From Loripinus fragilis (taxonomy: Eukaryota; Mollusca; Bivalvia; Lucinida; Lucinidae): a stretch of 64,000 nucleotides of DNA. Under the pieces are notes generated by a model. The model was not told where the DNA came from. It did not search any database and was given only the letters and a program-made list of their open reading frames with translations. Position numbers and translations under genes: made by a program. Shown here one piece after another: positions 23,770 to 36,800 of this stretch; the stretch's first letter is position 1; every line of letters starts with the position of its first letter. The stretch covers positions 38,686,944 through 38,750,943 of the forward strand of contig OZ026530.1 in NCBI GenBank assembly GCA_964019695.1, read 5' to 3'.

Positions 23770-25500
23770 CCACAGAATTATATTTCACATTTTGTGTGAT
23801 ATGGGGTTACCATGTTCAAAACTCAACAACTCAAACCTTATAAAAGATAGAAACATAATATTTGCAGTTTCCAAAAGGTACACAAACATTCCTGAATACA
23901 AAATGAGTTAGTAAGCACATTCATATTAAAAAAAATAGCAAACTATTTTAGTTTCATAAATCATTTATATAGGAATAATGAAAAAAAAGTAACATACGTA
24001 ACACTTTGGGGTGCATATTTGTTTTCAAAGGTCCATATCTGTGATGCAAAAATAGCTTACTTGGATGATATAGCCAATTTGGAAATCTTACCTTATGGTT
24101 TGCACTTTTCAGAAGTCATGTCATTTACTAAAATTATCAAAGATGTTGTTGGGTAATATATATAGTTGGCTGTTGGTACAGGGTAATGGTGCCATTACCA
24201 GAGTGCTAGCATATTGCAAAATCCTTGCAAGATAAATCTGATAGAGGAGTTATAAGTTGTATAGAAAAATTCTTTAAAACCCTTGGATAATATATGAAGA
24301 TTTGCTCTAGAACTTCTACCTGATGGGTTTTCTTTGATCTTTTAAGTTGTTACTCGCACATTGCACTGAAGGTTACAAATTTTCCATGAGCATTATGTCA
24401 ACTATATTTGATGTCTCTATAAAAGAAAAGAGGGTTTATGTAGTTTATGTTTTCAGTTTCTTCCTCAGCAAATGAGCCAGAGTAAAAAGAAGTACATGGA
24501 CCTGTGCCAGCAAGCAAATAAGTACAAGCAGGTCGTGTTGGAGACCATATATTGAATGTTTAATGGTATTCAGAGAGTAACGTATGTAACCAAGGCTGTA
24601 AAATTGTGTAAGGCACCATTATAAGGAACTTTAATTCATTTGAATAGCAGCCTTATAGATTTACTATATACACTTACGGATGTAATACATGTATAGTCAA
24701 TAACTGCCATACTGATACTTGGAAATAACTTATGAAACACTTTAAGTAACATATACAACGGCAAAAACTCAAGACATTTATAAAATAATTGCTAAAATTA
24801 TGTAACTGTGCTATAAGAAGTTCTTAAACCCATGCCAGACTTCAAAAAAAGTGTGAATATGTCATGTTGGAGACATTATCAGGAAAAATTAATGTTATTT
24901 TGCGGGTAACGTATGTAACATGATGTTACCCGCTAACGCTGCCACTCTCAGAGGGCTAACATATTTCATTTTGTGGCTTATATAATGTAGTATCTGGAAA
25001 TCATAGTGTACGAAATTCCCCCTGAGCGGAAGTGGGGTCTATAGCCAGCGTGAGGCCTGGAGAATTACATTTTACATTTTTCTGTGATATGGGGGTACCA
25101 TGTTCATCATCTAATAACTCAAAAAGTATATAAGATAGAAACGTAATGTTTGCAGTTTTGAAAAGGTAAATAAAATATCTTAATGTTATACTAAATTAAT
25201 GAACATAAACTGGTTTCAATAACATTTTAAGACCAACTATATTAGATGCATTTATCATTTAAAAGGAGGTTCAATGAAAAAATGTAACATACACTTCACC
25301 GGGGGTGACTATATTTGTTTTCAATGTCACAATCTGTGGCCCAGTAATAGCTTATTTAGAAAATACAACCAATTTGGAAATCTTACCTTATCTTTTGCAC
25401 TTTTCTGAAGTCTTAAAAAGAATTTTGATTATCAAATATTTTGTAGGGTAACGTATGTAACAGGCTGTTACAGCTTAACGCTGCCATTGTCAGAGGGCTA
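23770..25500 (+). repeat. Direct repeat of about 1.3-kb unit in the right arm
   Basis: 23774-24200 (GTGATATGGGGTTACCATGT, AATTTGGAAATCTTACCTTA, then a TTGGGTAATAT end) recurs at 25064-25500 (GTGATATGGGGGTACCATGT, AATTTGGAAATCTTACCTTA, GTAGGGTAACGTATGTAAC). Inner words keep their order. The copies are diverged. Confidence 0.65.
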
Positions 25501-26045
25501 ACATGTTGCAAAATCATTGCAAGACATTGGGCTTCAAGAAAAATATGGTCTACAAAATTCCCCCTGGGGGGGGAGGTAAACCATATCCAGCCAGTGGCCT
25601 AGTAACATAACAACAGCATGTCGGATTTTCGCAACTTTCACAGAATCATTATGTAAGAATAAGGGGATGCTTCCTTTAAAATTTCAAGAAATTGCACCTG
25701 TTTATCGAAAAATTATACGCTCGTCTATATCACTGGTATATGTTCGAAGCATTGAGTGTGTTAGTATACTAACGTGACCCTTAATCGAAGGGCTATAGCT
25801 CGATGAGTATGCGGTATTATTCTTTAGGTCTGGTGCCAGTTTAAAGGTGACATATAGTCCTTTATAGACACGTTTACCATTTTGTCGTAGCCTATATGTG
25901 AAGAAAGTTATAAAGTTACATGCATTCATATTTGAACAGCCCTCGTATGTGATAAAAAACATAATCCAATATGCTTGCCCAAATAGTCCTCTTATTGCCA
26001 AAGGTATTCGTTATTTTGTTTGCGACGTTACGTACAGTATATACA

Positions 26046-26208
26046 CATTATTACTTGAGTAACTTTATCTGATGGGTCGAATCAGGTCGAGTGGGTGCGC
26101 CCAAAAAGACCTGATCACAAAAGACTAAGTCAAGTGTGAACATGTCGTTCCTGGCGCACCCTCGAGACGTGATCCTACCCATCAGATCAGTAACTAAAGT
26201 AATGATGT
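26046..26208. repeat. Foldback with TATCTGATGGGT arms
   Basis: TACTTGAGTAACTTTATCTG with ATGGGTCG..GGGTGCGCC pairs with GGCGCACCC..CTACCCATCAGATCAG and TAACTAAAGTA. Confidence 0.8.
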
Positions 26209-26929
26209 ATTTATTATATACCTACAACAAATAACAACAATAAGGCTAGAACGGTTCAATAAAATACATGCATTTGCACAAATGTAAGGAAAATACTATG
26301 GCAGATCTATGTGATGTGGCATAATGAAACGTCTAATTTTTAATCCAGAAGTAATACATCAGCTGTTCCCTGCTGAAAGAATTAGTACATGTAGACGGCC
26401 ATTTTGAAAATATTTTTCCGTGTGTCACCTCGGAATTTCAAACGTCTGTAACTTACTTATACATGTAAATGAACAAAAACATTAAGTGAGTGTACTCGTT
26501 TTCTTAATTAGCCAGTAAGGTATATTTTGGTACCAAATTTACACTCAACAAAATTTCTAATTGGTCACTTTTTAAATTCATCATTTCTGACCAAGCGCTA
26601 ATAACATTGAAATGATTTGTGTCTAGATATGTGTAGTTTAATGGGCAAACGTTTAGCAGCATTTCAGTAAAGTTGTCTTCAATCTTCAGTTTTTTTGGTT
26701 AAAAATTGAAAAAATATGCTTTTTTGAGGAAAAATGGTTTTTAGTAAAGTTTTATATCAAATTTAAATGCAGTTGGTAATAAACTGGTGTAGCTGACTTC
26801 AATGAAAAAAGTCAATAAGCAATGCTTATTAGATACCCCCCGCACAGTAAGCTTCAGTGAAAAAACTTGGCAAGTTATAGTTCAAACCAGCAGACCTAAG
26901 TTTTGAAAAGAAGATTTCAGCAGAATCTG

Positions 26930-28760
26930 TGCAAACAAAAATTATAAACTCCTTCATGCATATGTTCAATGTGTCTACATTGTATCTGCAAAGTATCAAA
27001 TTGCTCCATCAAAAGCTGTGGTAGGAGTTGAGCGAATAATTGTCTAAGTTCTAATAGCTGTCATTTTGTCAAAAAAAAATTTTTTCAACCAGACTCCTTC
27101 ATGCATATGTTCAATGTGTCCATATTGTATAGGAAAAGTATCAAATTGTTCCATCAAAAGCTGTACTAGTAGTTGATCGGCCCATGAAGGCACCATCTAT
27201 GCATATACAAAAGCCCTATTAGGGTAAAATTGTCTAAGTTCTCACAGCTGTCATTTTATCAAAAATTATTTTTTTCTGAACCAAACTCCTTCATTCATAT
27301 GTTCAATGTGTCAACATTGTATAGGCAAAGTATCAAATTGCTCCATCAAAAGCTGTGGTAGGAGTTGATTGGCCCACGAAGGCATCGTCTATGCATATAC
27401 AAAAGCCTTATTAGGGAACAATTGTCTAAGTTCTCACAGCTGTCATTTTGTCAAAAATTATTTTTTCTGAACCAAACTCCTTCATGCATATGTTCAATTT
27501 GTCTACAGTGTATAGACAAAGTATAAAAGTGTTCCATCAAAAGCTGTGGTAGGAGTTGATCGGCCCGTGTATGGCCTATAATAGCATAAGCATAAAACCC
27601 TATATTAAAAGCCATTTAGAACTACAAAGGGAAATAACTTTAACAGAATTGGCCCCTAGCCCTTACTTTTTTGTCTAAAGTATTTGTCTTGCATATATGA
27701 ACATGTTTGCAATGTTTGATGAAAATCCAGCAATGACTCTTCAAGATATTAAAAAAACAAAACGTTACGGACGGACGGACGGACGGATGCACGCACTTGT
27801 CAAAAATTATTTTTTTCTGAACCAAACTCCTTCATTCATATGTTCAATGTGTCAACATTGTATAGGCAAAGTATCAAATTGCTCCATCAAAAGCTGTGGT
27901 AGGAGTTGATTGGCCCACGAAGGCACCGTCTATGCATATACAAAAGCCTTATTAGGGAACAATTGTCTAAGTTCTCAGAGCTGTCATTTTGTCAAAAATT
28001 ATTTTTTCTGAACCAAACTCCTTCATGCATATGATCAATGTGTCTACATTGTATAGGCAAAGTATAAAAGTGTTCTATCAAAAGCTGTGGTAGGAGTTGA
28101 TCGGCCCGTGTATGGCCTATAATAGCATAAGCATAAAACCCTATATTAAAAGCCATTTAGAACTACAAAGGGAAATAACTTTAATAGAATTGGCCCCTAG
28201 CCCTTACTTTTTTTTTGTCTAAAGTATTTGTCTTGCATATATGAACATGTTTGCAAGGTTTGATGAAAATCCAGCAATGACTCTTCAAGATATTAAAAAA
28301 ACAAAACGTTACGGACGGACGGACGGACGAACGGATGCACGCACTTGTCAAAAATTATTTTTTCTGAACCAAACTCCTTCATGCATATGTTCAATGTGTC
28401 TACATTGTATAGGCAAAGTATAAAAGTGTTCCATCAAAAGCTGTGGTAGGAGTTGATCGGCCCGTGTATGGCCTATAATAGCATAAGCATAAAACCCTAT
28501 ATTAAAAGCCATTTAGAACTACAAAGGGAAAAAACTTTAACAGAATTGGCCCCTAGCCCTTACTTTTTTGTCTAAAGTATTTGTCTTGCATATATGAACA
28601 TGTTTGCAAGGTTTGATGAAAATCCAGCAATGACTCTTCAAGATATTAAAAAAAAACGTTACGGACGGACGGACAGATGCACGCACGGACGCACACACAC
28701 ACGCACGCACACACGCACGGACAACGTGAAAACAGTATACCCACCACAAACAAAGTTTGC
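26930..28760 (+). repeat. Tandem repeats ending in (GGAC)n tails
   Basis: A unit of roughly 200 bp (ACTCCTTCATGCATATGTTC, CATTGTATAGGCAAAGTAT, CATCAAAAGCTGTGGTAGGA) recurs at about 26950, 27085, 27285, 27475, 27825, 28015 and 28370. Three longer units add GGCCTATAATAGCATAAGC, GGCCCCTAGCCCTTAC and GATATTAAAAAAACAAAACG, each ending in a (GGAC)n run at about 27769, 28312 and 28662. The last run continues into CACGCACA microsatellite and ends at GGGGGGTATAAAAGACACC. All open frames here are repeat artefacts. Confidence 0.85.
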
Positions 28761-28877
28761 GGGGGGTATAAAAGACACCTAACACTTGATTTGTTTTTAA
28801 ATGTCACAATTTTAGAGATTTTTCAAATTCATCAGTAGCTCGCGCTAAAATTGTTGTATGCATTTTATTTTAATCTT

Positions 28878-29249
28878 AAAGCTGCATACTCTGTAACTAT
28901 GAACATTTTTTTGAAAAAAAATATTTTCTTTTTAAATCATTTGCAAAAGTAGAATAAAGTTATGATGTCACAATAAATCTAATTTCTACAGTTGAAAACT
29001 GCATGAAAAAGTGAATTATCTTATAAAAACAGGTGTATTTCTCTTGTTTATAATTATTTGCGTCCCTCCAATAATTCTAGACAGTTAATTTTAAACATAA
29101 ATGCTGTTGTTTTGGCACTAATAATTTGTTAATTATTACGAAAAAGGTAAAATGTATACCTGAATTTTAGTATTTTTACTGTGTTCTTGAAAAATAGAAA
29201 CATTATTTTTAAGATGAAAATATCAAAAATTACAGATTATGCAGCTTTA
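28878..29249 (+). mobile_element. MITE family M4, copy 1 (372 bp)
   Basis: Ends AAAGCTGCATACTCTGTAAC / TTACAGATTATGCAGCTTTA are inverted. The interior (GCGTCCCTCCAATAATTCTA, AAATGCTGTTGTTTTGGCAC) matches the reverse complement of 52921-53280. Confidence 0.8.
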
Positions 29250-30138
29250 ATAAATATAACCTAACAGAAAAGAACTTGATTTGTCCATTTTGTGATGACA
29301 AACATTTCACTGCTGCTGCACACTTCCCGTTTGAGTGTAAAACTTAAAAATCAATTTTGATGGCATTTTGCTTTTTTTTTCAATTTCCAAACTAGAATAG
29401 TAACGTCTAGTAGTAATAAACAAACGCTGAAAATTTCAATGCCGTGTCGCAGATAATAAGGCGTACAGAACGGTGCAAACTTTCTATGTAAATTGCATGC
29501 ATAAAGCTGAATTTCTATGATTTAGCTGCCTACATGCTATTACGTAAGAGAAACGAGGAGTCCGAGTGAAACTTGTTTGTCTTAAATCACGGTAGTCAGA
29601 ACATCTTCAAACAAACAAAAATACAAAAAGGATAGTGTCTTTGCGGATTATTTAATATTGTAGAAAAAAATGTGACTTTTTAAAATGAGGGTACCTTTTC
29701 TCTAGCATTGTCTGTGCAAGAAGTATCATTCATTTTAAATGAAATGACCTGCAGCGTCTTTGCAAAACCTTAGTTGACCTATAGAAGCATGCATTTTGTA
29801 TAACCGAATCTTACTTTCAAAACTAGCGTAAAAATGTAAGGTGACCAATTAGAAATTTTGCTGAGTGTATTGTGTTTTTCTACAAGTTTTCATTCTTTTA
29901 CCTGTAACTCCTCCAATTCCAGTGGTGGAAGACAAAAACTTTTTGCAACGTCATTGCATATATATGACTTTATTCGTGATGTAAAAAGTGCAGACAACCG
30001 TTGTGTCTTTCTTTCGCCACAAGTTTTAAAAAACAGTGGAAAAAATTACATCGTTTATATTCAATTCAGATTCTGGCACGTTGCTGGGTTTTACCCAAAA
30101 ACAGTGCCAGTGTAAAAGTTGTTCAATATCCTAGCTTA

Positions 30139-30222
30139 GTACTGGTTCAACCCAGGAATAACCGTCCCTATATAACTGAAAGATTGTTGATGGGACGTAA
30201 AGAATCAAATCAAACAAACAAA
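30139..30222 (+). mobile_element. SINE 3' end, truncated copy
   Basis: TACTGGTTCAACCCAGGAAT, ACCGTCCC.ATATAACTGAAA, and GATGGGACGTAAAGAATCAA then CAAACAAA. This equals the tail of the SINE at 59365-59530, without the tRNA-like head. Confidence 0.7.
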
Positions 30223-30523
30223 ACATGGGAAAAATTGTAGAATAGTGATGTGGAATCAGAAAACGCTAGTAGGGTGTTGCAGGATTTTCTATTTTTGTGT
30301 AGGAAAATAGGTAGTACCAATGTTTATTTGTAGGTATATAATTATTTTGCTTATCAGTCTGATAAACAAATAAAATGTCCAACTGGCAAACTGATAAACA
30401 AATATACTGTCCATGACGTCAGCAATACAATGATTTATCTATAAGCCTAAACCTTACTTTCTAACATTATTGCACGCATGTTAAATGTTAATACTCATCG
30501 TCATCCTTGTCCACACCAGATAT

Positions 30524-30765
30524 TGTTTTCATCCTAACATTTGCAATGATGTCAGTATTTTTTTCATACATGCCCACAACACAGCGAATTCTCTATCCCA
30601 AAAACTTTCTTGCTTATATTTGCGACGATAGCAGCAATTTTTGTCAACTTGGTGAATTTCAATCACTCCCACAACACGGCAAGTTCTCAATATCCCTAAT
30701 ATGGCAAGTTTTCTATATCCCTAAAACTTTCTTCCTAACACTTGCGACGGAGGCAGCAATTTTCG
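30524..30765 (-). repeat. Degenerate tandem copies of the end of the GT92 coding sequence
   Basis: The last 50 bp or so of coding sequence (30765-30711: AAAATTGCTGCCTCCGTCGC, AAGTGTTAGGAAGAAAGTTT) recurs 116 bp further on at 30649-30595 (AAAATTGCTGCTATCGTCGC, AAATATAAGCAAGAAAGTTT). It is present once more, weakly, near 30555-30524. The extra copies follow the stop codon, so they lie in the 3' UTR. Confidence 0.7.
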
Positions 30766-30893
30766 TCGACCATTCGGCTATCTCTGTGTCTACAACACGA
30801 GGAGTCTCTGTCTCGTTCATGCACTGCTTTAGTTTAGCTTCTCGGCAAGCTCTGAAGTGGCGAATGTAGCCCATCTCAGGTGGTATAGAATGC
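30713..30893 (-). CDS. GT92 gene, last exon (181 bp)
   Basis: The acceptor GGTATTTTTAG is followed by G (completing the split ATG codon of the previous exon) and then HSIPPEMGYIRHFRACREAK and further residues to VRKKVLGI and TAG at 30715-30713. The IRHFRAC segment corresponds to the HYR-C element near the C-terminus of GT92 proteins. A MITE begins about 33 bp upstream of the acceptor (30927). Confidence 0.9.
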
Positions 30894-33800
30894 CTAAAAA
30901 TACCACAATAATCCATAAATGCCATACATATGCGGATCCAGAGTGGGGGACAGGGGATCGGACCCCCCCCCCCTGAAAAATCACAAAAATATAGGGTTTC
31001 TTAGATCCCCTGTAAAACCACAAAGCTACCCAGCCAGCATTCAATGTTGGGCCACCATCGGACTGCCAGCGAAACGCCATTTTATGGCGTTTCGCTGGCG
31101 GGCCAATGTTGGCCCAATTATAGTGGTATTTGAATCCTCCCTCCCCTCATCAACTTAAAAAAACGTAGTCAAAGTTGACCCCTCTGAAAAGACTTTCTGG
31201 ATCCGCGCATGCCATAAACAGAGGATCTTGCGTGTCAATATGTAATGTTTGAAATAAATATACATAACTCCAGACAAAACTTGGTCATTCCGTATTGAAT
31301 TTAAGAAACGAATGTCACAGAGCTACAAATATGAGGGGTAGATATAGAGGGTGATACACTTGTGGTCATTTAATATGAAATTAATGAAATAACTTTCATT
31401 AATTTCGTACTTTCATTAATTTCGTATGGAGAGACCACAACTATAAGTTTCAGTCTATCATCTAACCATCATAACCAGAAAGCAGGCTTTTAAACAAATA
31501 CAAGTTATATGAGGGTCTCAGTGGGATTTAATGATTAGAGAATAATAGCACTATGATAATGTTTAGAGAATAAAGAGCAAAGCATCTAATAAATAAAGAA
31601 TATTGAGGCCGCAAAAATCAATAATACAGTAAAACCTGTCTCAAGCGGCCACTCTCCAAAAGACCACAACTTGGTTTTCAAGACCGATTTTCGCTTAATG
31701 CAGGTCAAAAGAATTGCAGAATGCTCCAAGAGAGCATTCTGCAATACGTTTGACCTTCATTAAGCTACTATTTGTTTTAAGACATTTGGTTTGTCTATTT
31801 TTGAGTGGCTGCTTAAGGCAGGTTTTACTGTAAGTATGCTCTCTTTTTTAAAGAATATTAGAAAAAAAGAATAATGGCTAATATGTTTTAAAAGAATAAA
31901 GAATAAATCAAGTATAAAATTGGAAAGCTGGAGAACAAGGTGAAGAAGAAACACAACATGGTGTCAGAAGATGGGGAACAATGGTAGGGAAACTTTTGGT
32001 GGAATAAAAAAAATAGGACGTAATTAATTAATATATCAAATTTTGTGAAAAGAGAGAAGTTCATTAAGCCCAAATTTTAATGAGAGTAAAATATAGCAAG
32101 ACGTGAGCAAAGCTCACATACCCCCGGCGGTAGCCTTCAGAGGTTGTAACACTTTCAGAGAAAAGACAAAATTGTCAAAATTTTTAAACACAAATCAAGC
32201 AGTTTCTGAAAAAAACTTTGATAAAAAATGTTTATATGTGTTATATAAGAGTAACAGAGGAATAATTGAAAAAAAAGAAGCCAAATGAGGATTGGCACAT
32301 TAATTTTCATTTACACAGTATACTTTGCCTACCTGAAAGTGTACACAAATTTTCATAATCCTAAATCAAGTAGTTGCTGAGAAAACTCTGACGAAAAACT
32401 TCCATATGTGGTATATATAGGAGTGACAGAAGGAAAATTGAAAAAGAAGGCAAAATGAGCTTTAGCATCTTGAAGTTGTACACAAAATTAATTAACACTA
32501 GCTCCAGTAGGAACAGAGAAATCTGCGACAGAAATTTTCATTGGAGAGAAAGAAAAATGAATAAATAAAGGGACTGGTAAGTAATATGTGGCTGTTTTTG
32601 TTACCTAATACAACTATTCACTATGAAACTTTGTTCCAAATTTTTGAATCCTAGCTCAAGTAGTTGCTGAGAAATCTTTGACAGAAAAATGACCATATGT
32701 ATTATATTAGAGTGAAAGAAGGAAAATATGAAAAATTGAAAAAAGAAGGCAAATGAGGATTAGCATCTTAATTTCCATTTACACAGTACACTTTGCCTAC
32801 CCGAAGGTGTCCACAATATTTTTAAACAGTGGCTTCAATAGGAGCTGAGAAATCTGTGATAGTAATTTCCATTGGAGAGAAAGAAAATGAACAAATAAGG
32901 GATTGATAAGCAATGTGTGGCTGTTTTTTGTTGCACAATACAACTCATCACTATCGAGCTTTGTATCAAGTAGTTGCTGAGAAATCTTTGGCAGAAAAAA
33001 GTTTACAGACAGACAAACAAACAAACATAGTTACAGAAAAAGGTAAAAACTATATACCCCCTATATACTTTGTACGGGGGGTATAAGCTTTGTACCAAAT
33101 TTCAGAATCCTAACCCAAGTAGTTGCTGAGAAATCTTTGACGGAAAAAAAGTTTACAGACAGTCAAACAGACAAACATAGTTACAGAAAAGGCAAAAGCT
33201 ATATACCCCCTATATACTTCGTACCGGGGGTATAATAATGTGCTAAATTGTAATGATTGGAGAATATCTGAAAAATATACAGACAGACAAACAGACAGAC
33301 AAACAAACAAGTATAGTTACAGAACAGGTAAAAACTATATACCCCCTATATACTTTTTACCGGGGGGTGGGGGGGGGGGAATAAGCTTTGTACCAAATTA
33401 CAGAATCCTTACCCAAGTAGTTGCTGAGAAATCTTTGATGGAAAAAAAGTTTACAGACAGACAAACAGACAAACATAGTTACAAAAAAGGCAAAAACTAT
33501 AAACCCCCTATATACTTCGTACCGGGGGTATAATAATGTGCTTAATTGTAATGATTGGAGAATGTCTGATAACCCCCTTTCCCAACCCATATACTCTCCT
33601 TTATGGCCCCTGTGTGTCTCTATGTCATTTTGACACTTGATAACCATATTGCCTCGAGAGCTTTAGTCTGAGGTCTAATATGATTGTCAAATGGCAATAT
33701 GACCTAGAGGTACACCTTGTCAATAATATAGTCTTTTTACCACATTTGACGTTTCCACAATATCTATAGGTGTGTTTACAAAAGGTGTACTACTGTCCTG

Positions 33801-36800
33801 TCAGCCAAGAGTGACAAACCGGGCCGCGTAGCGCAGTCGGTAACGTGTCTGTCTACAGATGCGTGTCTGACTGCAGATCCAGGGGTCGCGAGTTCGATCC
33901 CGGCCCGGTCCCATACTTTCGTGGAGATTGATCATGAAATAATTTCTACGGTCATTCTCCTCCCTTCCGCTGATTCATTCAAGAAGGGTTGTTGTCAGTT
34001 ACAAGCGAAAGTATGTGCACAAATAACTGGTTAACCGCTTGTTCAAGCCTGCCGAGGAAAAAGTGTGGTTAGGTGAACTGACCGCCAATGACCATAGCTG
34101 TTGACTTGGGACGTAAAGCATCAAAACCAACCAACCAAACAAGAGTGACAATGGCGTCATGTTTTGTTTACAATGTTTTCATGGACTTGTAATCGATTGA
34201 TCACTTGTGTATTAATCCTATCCGCAGGATAGGATTAATACACAAATTATCCAACGACAGTAGTGGGATGGTAAGCATGCTGGTAATACACTTAACAACA
34301 CTTATAAGTGTGCACATATAAATGGGCTCATATCTCCGTAAATACTGGTCAGATCATTTTCAAATTTTCAACAAATATAAACGACATGTGTGTAATAAAA
34401 TTGCATTTATTTTATTTCGAATAAATTAATAAATTAAAAAATGCGTACGCGAAATTCAAATTTATGGTAAAATCAAAGTTCACATTTTCAAATACTTTAG
34501 AAGAGAACAAAAGTGATCGAATATATCACAAAACAAAGTAAATATTACAATATTCTTAAGTCAAATCCTGCAGCGTGGACACTTAGTAGCGGGTATGTTC
34601 GCGCGCACTGTTCACTACGGCAAGACGGCAAGACATAGGCGTCTCATTGACGTCCCATAACTGAGGGAGGTGGTTCCACTCGTAGACAATTTTTGCTCTT
34701 AGTTGATTCTGTTAGGTCGGAATAGCCCCTATTCTCCTTACATGTCGGTTTAGGTCATCCCAAAACCATGAGCACGTTTTATCAGTAAGAATTCCCATAG
34801 GATATTCCTTGGAACTGAGCCAAACTTACCGCACCTATTTTTATTCAAAAATGCTTAACTATAAAATGATACGCCTAAATGAAATGTCATAGAAAGACAA
34901 ATTCTAAAACGAAGAAAACTGTGAACTTTGATTTTACGACAAATTTGAATTTTGATTTCGCATTTTAAAAGTTAAAGTTTTATGAAAGTTAAAATTTATG
35001 GAATATTATGCCATGAATGTCATCTATATCTGTTGAAAATTTCAAAATGATCTGACTTTTATTTATGAAGATATGGGTGTATTTATATGTGCACACTTAT
35101 AAGTGTTGTTAAGTGTAGAGCATGTGTCATTGATCAATGAGTCATAAGAATACACTTTCTTTACATTGACAACGCTTATGGTTCTGTTTTGTAGTCATAT
35201 TTACATATCTGCATTTTCAAAGCAAACCTTTAATGAATGTTTAGAATTTTGCAACCGTTCAAAGCCTCATGAACCACACAAAATTTGATTGACAGCTGCC
35301 AAGCTCACTTGCCATGCAATACGCTTCAAACATCGAATTAATTCGCCAGAAGTGACACTGGATTCTGTGATTGACAGCGAGTCACACCTAAGTTGAACGT
35401 GCAAAATAAGCCTCTTGTTTGCTCCATTGGTTGTCCTTGATCACACTGGCTGTTCCGCTTTTCCATTTTACACTCTGACTAAACCGTTAATACGGTTATA
35501 TTTTAGATAAAAAACTGTTTTAATTCCTTAATTAAAAATATTTTTTTTATATTTTAGACATTAATTATAAAATGTAAATATATGCAATAAATTCAATTTT
35601 TAGAAAGTTCATGGAATCATGAGTATTTCGGGTCACTTCCAAAATTAACGTGAAGCCCTTCGGATTTTACTTACATTGCAAGAGATCCGAAGTGTTCATG
35701 ATTCCATGAACATTCCAAACATTGAATTCATTTCTTAATTGACTGAAAACAATTCATGAGAGGAATGGTAAAACTCTATTTTGGTATATAAAAATTCAGG
35801 TGGGATTCTTAATGCGGTAAAATGTCTACATCAATAAATTCCACTGAAGACTACAGCAAATAAAGAACGCCAGATGGACCATTAGAAGTGGTTTACCTCT
35901 TTAATCAAGGTCTCAATGATGTTAAGACATGTGGGCATACAGTTGCTGCTATGAGCTCTTATTATGTGGAATACGGTTTTCAATATAGATGTATAAGTGT
36001 ACATACATTTTAAACCCCTTCGCTGACTGAATAACGTGTGTGTCCACTTTTCCCAGGGCTACTCGACTAGGCGTGTAAATATTCTTCACGTTATCGTGTC
36101 TAGGAGCTCGTTCTTCGCGCTGGGTATAACTTCCAAGAAACATGTCCGTCTGGTTCGAAGACCTCCCCCAGGATAAATGATAGTACTGTGACGAAAGACT
36201 GTATCCTGATGCTTTTGGGTACACTTCACTCAGAGTGTCCTGAAAATATTAACCCTTAATAAACAAGTTCATCCCTTACGCTTAATGCAGTAAAGTCATG
36301 ATGGTCCAGTGCGTATATTGATGGAGTAATAAGTATTAATTTCCAACTATGGAACTCAAATGGCTTCACTCTTGTGGTTCATTCACCTTGGCAGATTATG
36401 GCTATCATTATGGTCCCTCCAGGTCATTGTTTGCATAATCCATCCTGGATGGCTGGAACTAACATTTGTATGGTCCAAAAAAACTTGTGTCGAGACATTT
36501 AAGGTCTACTGAGATAGTTTTTTTTTTATTATTTCTATCACTAGTGATTGTGGTTTGTATCAAAGCAAATATTGGAGACCCTGATACAACGCCATATTCA
36601 TGTCCTCTAGGTCTTCACTATTTGCCAACGTACCCATTATGGGTTTCCAACATACAACTTGTTAAATTAAGCTGATTGTCAATGCAAACACATGCGCGGG
36701 TCCAGAGAGTTTTGCCAGAGGGGTCGGTCCAATTCTGACAAGTTTTTTTTCTGGGGGGGGGGGGGGGGTATGAGAGGAGAGAGGATCCAAATAGCACTAA

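Larger units (their letters stand above)
20217..25947 (+). mobile_element. Large DNA element with long inverted ends, 5.7 kb
   Basis: The outer ends TACGAGGGCTGTTCAAATAT (20217) and its reverse complement (ending 25947) are followed by inverted matching sequence for about 180 bp. Further inverted matches lie deeper: 21190-21340 against 24915-25060, and 21420-21600 against 24690-24830. The ACGAGGGCTGTTCAAA tip with TA at the edge resembles mariner-type ends (family memory, unconfirmed). The interior holds a decayed coding region (22084-23160), tandem subrepeats and a recurrent GTAACGTATGTAAC-type motif. No intact transposase frame is visible. Confidence 0.7.
26540..29869. mobile_element. 3.3-kb element with 28-bp inverted ends
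   Basis: TACACTCAACAAAATTTCTA with ATTGGTCAC (26540) and the reverse complement, one mismatch, ending 29869. The interior is GGAC-tailed tandem repeat (26930-28760) and a nested MITE (28878-29249). No transposase is visible. The ends could belong to a single non-autonomous element or be chance flanking copies of one MITE tip. Confidence 0.55.

Noticed and set aside
27640..28785. Several short open frames on both strands with RTDGR or VRPSV peptides
   Set aside because: Translations of (GGAC)n and CACG microsatellite repeat tails.
30507..30869. Plus-strand open frame of 120 codons
   Set aside because: It is antisense to the last GT92 exon and to its degenerate downstream copies; it has no family resemblance.
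35880..35960. Minus-strand stretch with AG...GTAAAC borders just after the exon at 36007
   Set aside because: The intron would be about 50 bp with no pyrimidine tract, and the exon at 30713-30893 fits phase and family far better.
35949..36224. Minus-strand frame read as a stand-alone short gene
   Set aside because: Its first codon is GTG, it has an acceptor at its start and a phase-matched donor at 36006; the stop at 35949 is intronic.
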